Made by a program: the position numbers and the translations under genes. A stretch of DNA of 64,000 nt from contig QQUA01000002.1 of the NCBI GenBank assembly GCA_008501825.1, positions 358,695 to 422,694 of the forward strand, read 5' to 3'. Shown in pieces: positions 26,735 to 32,995 of the stretch. How positions within the stretch are numbered: position 1 is the first letter of the stretch; each line of letters starts with the position of its first letter. The stretch is from Planctomycetota bacterium. GTDB taxonomy: Bacteria; Planctomycetota; UBA1135. The notes under the pieces were generated by a model. That model saw only the letters and a program-made list of their open reading frames with translations, did not search any database and had not been told where the DNA came from.

Positions 26735-27871
26735 TCAATCCAGGAAATCAGAGTCTCCAGGGCAGTAATACCAGTGGCGGCCGTCCTGCAAATAAGCACA
26801 CTCCCGCTCGATGCCTAAAGCCTTCGGATCGGGGGTTTGCACCTGCATCACCGCTTGATCCGGCGTTTTGCGCGCTTCCCGCCATGGAGCCTGGCGAGTG
26901 ACTTCCTGCAAAGGAGTTCCTTCATAAGGCAGCAATTGCAGGAAATCGCAGCCGGCTCGGCGAGCCGCCCAGCAGCCTGCCTCCAGCAATTGATGGACGA
27001 TTTCCTCGTCGTGGCAGGGAAAAAGGTCCAGCAGCCGCCCCAAACGGACGCCTTGCTCTTCGTGCTGGCGGAACACAAGGTAGCCGAGCAATTCGCCCTG
27101 GCCATATAAAGCAAGAAAGGTGGAAGGAACCGGGCACTGAAACCAACGCCAATTCAATTCGGGAAAACTCCGGTGTACCAATACCGAACCATTGTCTCGG
27201 TGCTTCTGCCAGAGGTCTTCGAACTGCGGGTCCGGAGCCGTTAAAACTTGCCAGTCCTTGCCATGGAAACGGCGCTGGGGTTTAGGACCGAAGGCATCCA
27301 CCGCAACGGAAACTCCGGTTCCCAAGGGTCCGAGGCGGCGCCGGAAGGCTAGCCGGGTAGAAAGTCGGCGCTCCCTCCACGGAGTCTTGTACATCAAAGA
27401 AAGGCCGACGATGCGCCCGATTTTGACGATGGCATCGTTGGCACTCCCGGCAAAGGCCACCGGGACGCCTAGAGCCCGGCAATAGTCTTGGAAATACCGA
27501 ATCAGCAAGAGGAAGACCAAGCCATTGCCGCGGTGGTCGGGATGAACCAAGCCGTGACAGGTCTGGGAGGACAGCAAATCGGTCCCCAAAACCCGAATCG
27601 GCCGCACCGTTCCCGGCACCAGACCTACCAGAGCCCCGGAATCGTGGAAGACCGCCGGCATCATTTGCAAACGTTTGTCCCGACTGTAAAAACGCCAATC
27701 CCAGACCTCTTCCGACATCGGCTGGCCATGGGCTTTTCGATAAAACGCCACTGCTTCCGCCGCCTCCTCCCGCCGCAACGGCCTGGCCACATAAGATTCT
27801 TGCCTCACTTCCCCCGGCAGGGCTTGTCCCGAGGGTCGCCGCAACTCGTAGCCGGGCAAGTGTTTAGCCAT
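26735..27871 (-). CDS. GNAT-fold acyltransferase-like protein
   Basis: 378 residues from ATG 27871 (a TTG at 27922 would add 17). The first half has GNAT features: Y-V-A-R-P-L-R-R-E-E-A, a W-R-F-Y segment, and H-G-L-V-H-P-D-H-R-G-N-G-L-V, which matches motif A (R/Q-x-x-G-x-G/A) for the acyl-donor pyrophosphate. A second GNAT-like half, D-L-W-Q-K-H-R to L-G-Y-L-V-F-R-Q, suggests a tandem arrangement as in FemAB-like and related enzymes. Substrate not identifiable. It is divergent from the ACP/FAAL lipid cassette, with 185 bp between the starts, so transfer of an acyl chain made by that cassette is a reasonable hypothesis. Confidence 0.65.
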   Translation of the reverse strand: MAKHLPGYELRRPSGQALPGEVRQESYVARPLRREEAAEAVAFYRKAHGQPMSEEVWDWRFYSRDKRLQMMPAVFHDSGALVGLVPGTVRPIRVLGTDLLSSQTCHGLVHPDHRGNGLVFLLLIRYFQDYCRALGVPVAFAGSANDAIVKIGRIVGLSLMYKTPWRERRLSTRLAFRRRLGPLGTGVSVAVDAFGPKPQRRFHGKDWQVLTAPDPQFEDLWQKHRDNGSVLVHRSFPELNWRWFQCPVPSTFLALYGQGELLGYLVFRQHEEQGVRLGRLLDLFPCHDEEIVHQLLEAGCWAARRAGCDFLQLLPYEGTPLQEVTRQAPWREARKTPDQAVMQVQTPDPKALGIERECAYLQDGRHWYYCPGDSDFLD

Positions 27872-27920
27872 GTCGTTTGAGCTTAGATCGAGGTCGCTTC
27901 GGATGGAAGCCCCTTCTGCC

Positions 27921-27949
27921 AAGACAGCTTAATGAATTTGGAATATGAT
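27921..27949 (+). promoter_or_regulatory. Candidate sigma-70 promoter of the lipid cassette
   Basis: AAGACA (27921-27926), a 17-bp spacer and TATGAT (27944-27949) lie in the divergent region before the ACP gene: 4/6 and 5/6 matches to consensus at ideal spacing. Transcription would start near 27956, giving a leader of about 100 bases. The ACP start codon directly follows the palindrome GGGGCGCCCC (28047-28056), which overlaps the G-rich ribosome-binding site. Confidence 0.4.
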
Positions 27950-28056
27950 TATTTCAAGTCCAAGGAGGGACCGACTCCTTCTCCGGTTCCTCGGCTAACC
28001 GCTTCCCTTCGGGAATCGGCAAATCTTCCTTCTCCCCACGCCCATAGGGGCGCCCC

Positions 28057-28341
28057 ATGCCTGACATCGCTGCACTGAAAGATCTCAGCCGAGATCAGAT
28101 CATCGACAAGCTGAGCGCGCAGCTCACTCAAATTCGCAAGGTCGAATCCAACGATCCCATCGGCGAAAAAACTCGTTTGGTGGAAGACCTCGGCATTACT
28201 TCCTTGGGTTTGGTCGACCTGGTCATCATGGTCGAAGAATCCTTCGGAGTGCGGGTTAAGTCCTCTCAGGATCTCACCAGCATCAAGACCGTCGGCCAAG
28301 TCGTCGACCTCCTCGTTCAGGAAGGCCAAAAGGAGAGCTGA
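28057..28341 (+). CDS. Acyl carrier protein, first gene of the lipid cassette
   Basis: 94 residues, slightly longer than fatty-acid-synthase ACP. The phosphopantetheine site is S49 in D-L-G-I-T-S49-L-G-L-V-D-L-V; the usual Asp before the Ser is Thr48, a change found in specialised carrier proteins. The acidic helix II and I-M-V-E-E-S-F-G-V-R-V are typical. It should carry the acyl chain for the two diiron proteins, the methyltransferase and the FAAL encoded downstream. The next start is only 2 bp after the stop, with a good AAGGAG inside the end of this gene. A dedicated ACP beside a FAAL argues for chemistry separate from housekeeping fatty acid synthesis. Confidence 0.9.
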   Translation: MPDIAALKDLSRDQIIDKLSAQLTQIRKVESNDPIGEKTRLVEDLGITSLGLVDLVIMVEESFGVRVKSSQDLTSIKTVGQVVDLLVQEGQKES

Positions 28342-28343
28342 GT

Positions 28344-29153
28344 ATGGTTACCGTTCAAGCCCATTCGATCTGGCAAGATTCGGACGACGTCCTGGATCGT
28401 TTTTTCGCCCTAGGCAATCAAACCTGGCCGGATTTGGAAGAACTTCGAGCGATGAAGTTCGATCGTTCCAAGGTTCCGGACAAAGTGGTCGAGTTCATTC
28501 GCAGCACCGCCTTGAATGAATACGGGGTCGGCCACTACACCATGCAATACCGGTTCATGTTCGGCGAAGATTACAAGTTGCAACTCTGGTCGGCCTTTTG
28601 GGCCGCCGAAGAGTACAACCACTACGTCGTGCTCCGGCGGATTTTGGAAGCCATGGGAGAGGAGCTGTCAGCCGCCGATCGCAACGGCGTGGAAGGCATT
28701 CAAGCTTTCCGCGACGGCTACACCTCCTATTACGATCGCATCGCCGTTCCGGGGATCAGCCGCAAGGTGCAGGTCTGCACCTACGGCGTCATCCAAGAGC
28801 ACGCCGCGGTGGTGGCCTACAATTCCGTTTGCAGGCAACTTGAAGATCCGAACTTGATCAAGCTTTTAAAGCGGATCGCCAAGGACGAATCGCGCCATTG
28901 CCAGTTTTACCAAGCAGCCTTGGAAGGGGCGGTGGCCGACGAAGGTGAAGAACAGAGAGCCAAAGTTTGGCCCCAGTTCGAAGCCTTCTTCAACGACTTC
29001 TCCATGCCGCAGGAATTCATCGACATCTTCGATGAAAAGGAGATCGGCACCGATCTCTACACCAGCTTTTGGAGCGACGAAGAAAAGGCCAAGATGGTCT
29101 TGTTTTTGACCCGCTTCTTCCGAAAGTTCCGGGAACCGGCGGCGGTCGCCTGA
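28344..29153 (+). CDS. Acyl-ACP desaturase-like diiron enzyme
   Basis: 269 residues, all-helical, ferritin-like. Four metal-ligand helices can be read: E59 (N-E-Y-G-V-G-H), E90-x-x-H93 (A-E-E-Y-N-H), E152 (I-Q-E-H), and E182-x-x-H185 (K-D-E-S-R-H). This order and spacing match the soluble acyl-ACP desaturase family (DesA1/DesA2 of mycobacteria, plant stearoyl-ACP desaturase), which inserts a double bond in an ACP-bound chain using O2 and reduced ferredoxin. No reductase or ferredoxin gene is seen nearby. Position next to an ACP gene supports an ACP-linked substrate. Hydroxylase or oxidase activity on the same scaffold is an alternative. Confidence 0.82.
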   Translation: MVTVQAHSIWQDSDDVLDRFFALGNQTWPDLEELRAMKFDRSKVPDKVVEFIRSTALNEYGVGHYTMQYRFMFGEDYKLQLWSAFWAAEEYNHYVVLRRILEAMGEELSAADRNGVEGIQAFRDGYTSYYDRIAVPGISRKVQVCTYGVIQEHAAVVAYNSVCRQLEDPNLIKLLKRIAKDESRHCQFYQAALEGAVADEGEEQRAKVWPQFEAFFNDFSMPQEFIDIFDEKEIGTDLYTSFWSDEEKAKMVLFLTRFFRKFREPAAVA

Positions 29154-29177
29154 TTCCCCCGCCCGCGGAGGCCTACC

Positions 29178-29990
29178 GTGGCTGAAAGTCTGTACCAGGA
29201 CCTTTTTCGGCGCCTGGAGGGGGTACGCTGGCAATTGGCCGACCTGCCGCTGGACCAAGTCGATCCCAAGTTGGTGGATCCTTGGTTAGTGGAGATGGTG
29301 CGCCTGAATTGCTTGGTCGAAATCTCCTCTCTTTACGCCGTGCGCATGTTCTTGCGCGATTTTCAACATAATCCGGACTTCTGCCAGTTCATGAGCATCT
29401 GGTACTACGAGGAGATGAAGCATCATCTGGCTCAATGGGAGTACCTGAAAGTCCTGGGCAAAGAACCCGATCCGGGAAGTTATGGACAATTGGAAACCGA
29501 TCTCAAGCCGGCGCCGTGGCCCGCCACCTTGGCCATGCATTGGATCGGCGAGTTACGCGTAGGCATGTGGTACCACCGTTGGGCGGAGAGAAGCCGCGAA
29601 CCGGTCCTTCGCCAACTGATGCAATGGATTGGAAACGACGAGTTCCGCCACGCCCAATGCTATGAGGAATTCATGGAAAAGGGCCTCGAGGAAGATCCGA
29701 AATCCTTGCTGCAGTACCTCAACGCCGTGAAGTACATGCTGGTAAACCCGGGCCTGGATAAGCACCCCACCACTTTCTCGGAGGGAAGCGTGGACGGGCT
29801 TTCGGTGGCGGACCGCATCGGCTTCGATCACTATCGCGCGGTGCTGCAGCGAGAAATCACCGCTGAAGACGAACAGCGGCTCAGCCGGCGCGCTCTCAAA
29901 GTGCTTTCCCGGCTCAGCGGGGAAGACCTGCAATCGCTGGGCGATTTGATGCGGCTGGGAAGAAAATTGGAGAACCAGGAAGCGGCATGA
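29178..29990 (+). CDS. Second ferritin-like diiron protein, divergent paralogue
   Basis: 270 residues, starting at GTG 29178 after a clear GGAGG. Again four ligand helices: E48 (L-V-E-I-S-S), E79-x-x-H82 (Y-E-E-M-K-H), E125 (G-E-L-R-V-G), and E155-x-x-H158 (N-D-E-F-R-H-A-Q-C-Y). Overall sequence differs strongly from the preceding desaturase, so it is a separate enzyme rather than a recent duplicate. It could introduce a second oxidation (hydroxylation, second desaturation, triple bond) or act as an N- or C-oxygenase of the ferritin-like superfamily. It overlaps the methyltransferase gene by 4 bp (ATGA), so the products are made together. Confidence 0.75.
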   Translation: MAESLYQDLFRRLEGVRWQLADLPLDQVDPKLVDPWLVEMVRLNCLVEISSLYAVRMFLRDFQHNPDFCQFMSIWYYEEMKHHLAQWEYLKVLGKEPDPGSYGQLETDLKPAPWPATLAMHWIGELRVGMWYHRWAERSREPVLRQLMQWIGNDEFRHAQCYEEFMEKGLEEDPKSLLQYLNAVKYMLVNPGLDKHPTTFSEGSVDGLSVADRIGFDHYRAVLQREITAEDEQRLSRRALKVLSRLSGEDLQSLGDLMRLGRKLENQEAA

Positions 29991-30829
29991 CTAGCAGCGA
30001 ATCCTTAGGCGCCCGGGTCCATTACGATCAGCGTCCTGAACTGTTCGAATTGATGCTGGACCGGAACATGAATTATTCCTCCGGCATCTATCCGCAGGGG
30101 GACGAAGACCTGGACCAAGCCCAACTTCACAAGATGGAGCGGATCGCTCGCATCGTCGACTTGAAGCCGGGACAGCACATTTTGGATTTAGGGTGCGGCT
30201 GGTGCGGCCCCGCGCTTTACTTTGCTGAAAAATACGATTGCCGGATTACCGGAGTCACGATCAGCCCGATTCAAAGACAGTTCGCCCTGGATTGGGCGGA
30301 GAAGCGGGGCTTAAGCGATCGCATTCAGATCGACTTGATCGACGTCATGGAAATTGATTATCCAGCCGGCGGCTTTGACCAAATCATGTTTTTGGAAAGC
30401 ATCATCCATATGCCTCGAAAAGCCGAATTGTTCAGCAAGTGCCGCGAGCTGCTGAAGCCGGGCGGCATGCTCTTTATTCAAGAAAGTTGTTATGACAAGC
30501 AATCGCTGGAGGCCCAATACCGTTCCGACGAAGGCTTCCATGAAACGGATAAGGCCTTCGGTTTCACCGGACACATGTGTTCCGGTGGCGAAATGTTCCG
30601 CATTCTGGAAGAAGCGGGCCTGCACCCCCACCGCCTGGAAGACATCAGCGACGACTATTGCATCACCTTGTCGCAGTGGCTCGATCGGCTGGATCAGCAC
30701 CAGGTCACCATGCAGGCGGTCTCCGAGCAAGCTTGGACCATGTTGAGGCGCTATCTGATGATCGCGCTAGGCACCTATCGCCTGGGCACCACCGTGTGCT
30801 ACATGATGGCCGCCAGGAAACGAAAGTGA
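29987..30829 (+). CDS. Cyclopropane-fatty-acid/mycolic-acid-type S-adenosylmethionine methyltransferase
   Basis: 280 residues, the size of mycobacterial cyclopropane mycolic acid synthases (about 290), and without the extra N-terminal domain of E. coli Cfa. V-H-Y-D near residue 11, Y-S-S-G-I-Y, Q-A-Q-L-H-K-M and the SAM-binding L66-D-L-G-C-G-W-C-G74 are in family order, followed by G-V-T-I-S-P-I-Q. Such enzymes add a methylene or methyl group to a cis double bond, in mycobacteria on ACP-bound meromycolate chains. The upstream desaturase-like gene could supply the double bond and the cassette ACP the carrier. Its end overlaps the FAAL start by 4 bp (GTGA). Confidence 0.88.
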   Translation: MTSSESLGARVHYDQRPELFELMLDRNMNYSSGIYPQGDEDLDQAQLHKMERIARIVDLKPGQHILDLGCGWCGPALYFAEKYDCRITGVTISPIQRQFALDWAEKRGLSDRIQIDLIDVMEIDYPAGGFDQIMFLESIIHMPRKAELFSKCRELLKPGGMLFIQESCYDKQSLEAQYRSDEGFHETDKAFGFTGHMCSGGEMFRILEEAGLHPHRLEDISDDYCITLSQWLDRLDQHQVTMQAVSEQAWTMLRRYLMIALGTYRLGTTVCYMMAARKRK

Positions 30830-32466
30830 GCGAGGACCTTCGCTGGCGCAACTTCTTCGACGTATTCGAAGAGGGTTTGCAGGACGCTCCCGAGCAAGAA
30901 ATCCTCGGCCAGGTCATGGACTTGGAGGGCCGCTATCAAGGCTATAGCTGGTCCGATTTGGTAATGCTGGCCCGCCGCGGGCAAGCGGCCTACCGCAAGC
31001 TGGGCCTGCGCCGGGGCGACCGGGCCTTGTTGGCTCTCCCTACCGGAGAAGCTTTCTTCGCCGCCCTTCTCGGAGCTTTTCGCGAAGGTATTTGCGTCGC
31101 CGCTGTGGCCCCCCGGGAAAATCTGCGCACTGCGGTCACGCTGCGAGAGGTGGAAAGCGTCCGCCGCATCTATGGACCGGATGTCATCGTTGCGGATGAA
31201 GGCGTGGACGGTTGCTTGCACATGGCGCCGCAGGCGCTGTTGTCGGCGGAACCGGGAAACGGTGATTGGGCTGCTCCCGAAGAAGTTCAATATGTCCAAT
31301 TTTCCTCCGGCAGCACCGGAACTCCAAAGGGCGTGGTTTTGAGCATGAACGAAATCTGCGCCAATTTGGAAATGATGCGTCAAAGGCTAAGCGTGTGGGG
31401 CGAACAAAGAGGCCTTTCCTGGCTGCCGCTTTATCACGACATGGGGCTGTTCGGAGGCTTTTTGCTGTGCACCTATTCCATGGTCCACGTCACCTTGATG
31501 GATCCCACCCTGTTCGTCCGCAACCCGCTGTTGTGGATTCGGCAAATGAGCGAACGCCGGGCCACCAATACGGTGACTTCTCCATCCGCCCTGATGGCGA
31601 CCCTGCGGCTGTTGCAACTTCGCCCACAGGAGAATCTGGATCTTTCTTCTCTCATTCGGGTCATCGTCGGTGCCGAGCAAGTCACCCCCCGATTGGTGGA
31701 GCTTTATCACCAAGTCCTCGGCCCCCACGGCGCCCCGCCGGAAGCCTTGCTGCCGACCTACGGTTTGGCTGAGGCGACTTTGGCCGCCACCATTCCACCC
31801 TTGAATAGCGGCTTACAGGTCCTGGACTGTATTCACCGCCAGCATCGGTTGCGGCAACACCAGGCGGTGCCCAGTGATCCAGAAGACGAAAACGCCGAAA
31901 CTTGGGTGGCCTGCGGCTCCCCCTTGCCTGGGATGGAACTGAAGATTGCCGATCAAGATGGCACTCCTCTTCCGGAAAGGTCCATCGGCCGAGTTTTCTT
32001 GAAAGGCCCGTCCATGCTTCGTGGTTATTTGTTGGACGGCCAATACCACGATTGCCTCGGCCAGTGGCTGGATACCGAAGATCTCGGCTACCTGGCCGAT
32101 GGCCACCTGTTTTTGACCGGACGCGTTCGGGATTTGATCATCAAGGGCGGCCGTAACTTTTCCCCCGAGCGTTTAGAAGATCTGGCCACGACCCTGGACG
32201 GCATCGACCGGGCCGCCGCCTTCGGAATCTTCGACCCCGAGCGAGGCACCGAACGCATGGTGGTGATGGCGGAAGTTCACCCGCGCTGGCTACGCAACGA
32301 GGAGCGCCGCATGCAACTCCACAAGCAACTATTCCAGGAGCTGCTGGCCGCCGATTATCCGATCGATGAATTGCGCTTCGTAGAAAGAGGGAACTTGCCT
32401 CGAACCACTAGCGGCAAACTCAGGCGGCAGGAATGCCGCAGCCTGTTCTTAGAAGCCGAGGCTTAG
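30826..32466 (+). CDS. Fatty acyl-AMP ligase (FAAL/FadD32-like)
   Basis: 546 residues from GTG 30826; the open frame extends upstream, but that part lies over the methyltransferase gene. Adenylation motifs: F159-S-S-G-S-T-G-T-P-K-G-V (A3), L-P-L-Y-H-D-M-G-L with F-G-G-F, L-P-T-Y-G-L-A-E-A-T (A5), W-L-D-T-E-D-L-G-Y (A7), and T-S-G-K-L-R-R-Q (A10) with the catalytic Lys. The Y-G-L-A-E-A-T and H-D-M-G-L forms are typical of long-chain FAALs. These load a free fatty acid as acyl-AMP onto an ACP or PKS rather than onto CoA, so this gene completes the ACP-based pathway. It overlaps the convergent gene at 32463 by 4 bp. Confidence 0.9.
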   Translation: MSEDLRWRNFFDVFEEGLQDAPEQEILGQVMDLEGRYQGYSWSDLVMLARRGQAAYRKLGLRRGDRALLALPTGEAFFAALLGAFREGICVAAVAPRENLRTAVTLREVESVRRIYGPDVIVADEGVDGCLHMAPQALLSAEPGNGDWAAPEEVQYVQFSSGSTGTPKGVVLSMNEICANLEMMRQRLSVWGEQRGLSWLPLYHDMGLFGGFLLCTYSMVHVTLMDPTLFVRNPLLWIRQMSERRATNTVTSPSALMATLRLLQLRPQENLDLSSLIRVIVGAEQVTPRLVELYHQVLGPHGAPPEALLPTYGLAEATLAATIPPLNSGLQVLDCIHRQHRLRQHQAVPSDPEDENAETWVACGSPLPGMELKIADQDGTPLPERSIGRVFLKGPSMLRGYLLDGQYHDCLGQWLDTEDLGYLADGHLFLTGRVRDLIIKGGRNFSPERLEDLATTLDGIDRAAAFGIFDPERGTERMVVMAEVHPRWLRNEERRMQLHKQLFQELLAADYPIDELRFVERGNLPRTTSGKLRRQECRSLFLEAEA

Positions 32467-32966
32467 GCGTTGCCGCCGTCGGCAGTGTCCTCCAACTCGA
32501 GGTTGACCATGACCTGGGCATCCACGATGAGACAAAGTGGCGAGCCCGGAGGACAATAGGACCAATCGAAGGTGAAATTCTTGCGCTTGGACCCATCATC
32601 CGGAGTGTAAGTCACCGGGTAAGAAACGATGGTGATTTTCTTGCCATCTCTCCAGACATAACGAACTCGCCGATTGGGTCCGCCGTCCACGTCCAAATCC
32701 AACTCTGAGTTATGAGGAAGCACCAAGTCTCGCCATAGCATGACTTTCCCAACCACCAGTTCGCGCAAGTCGTCGGGATCGGTGGAAGTCACGGGAAAAT
32801 CGAGCCAATCGGAAGACTGGAACAAGGCTTCCACGGCACTCTTGACTGCAGGATTGTTCGTAAGCGCTTTGCTGAGCGCCTCGCTGGAATACTCGTCTAA
32901 TTTACTTTGAGGGACCGTATCAGGCTCAATGCCGAATTCGATGCGGAGGCGAAGCTTACCGTTCAT
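32463..32966 (-). CDS. Small hypothetical protein
   Basis: 167 residues, family not recognised, no signal peptide or membrane segment. It begins with a beta strand (L-R-L-R-I-E-F-G-I-E-P), has a helical middle (L-S-K-A-L-T-N-N-P-A-V-K-S-A-V-E-A-L-F) and ends in a beta-rich region with Y-V-W-R-D-G-K-K-I and C-P-P-G-S-P-L-C. It follows the kinase-SUMF1 gene by 29 bp on the same strand and may share its transcript. It is a plausible protein by composition, but the function is open. Confidence 0.5.
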   Translation of the reverse strand: MNGKLRLRIEFGIEPDTVPQSKLDEYSSEALSKALTNNPAVKSAVEALFQSSDWLDFPVTSTDPDDLRELVVGKVMLWRDLVLPHNSELDLDVDGGPNRRVRYVWRDGKKITIVSYPVTYTPDDGSKRKNFTFDWSYCPPGSPLCLIVDAQVMVNLELEDTADGGNA

Positions 32967-32995
32967 GTTTTTGCCGGGTTACGGGGGGGTAGATT

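Noticed and set aside
30577..30825. Upstream extension of the FAAL frame
   Set aside because: It lies over the methyltransferase gene; the protein family starts just after GTG 30826, which overlaps the preceding stop.
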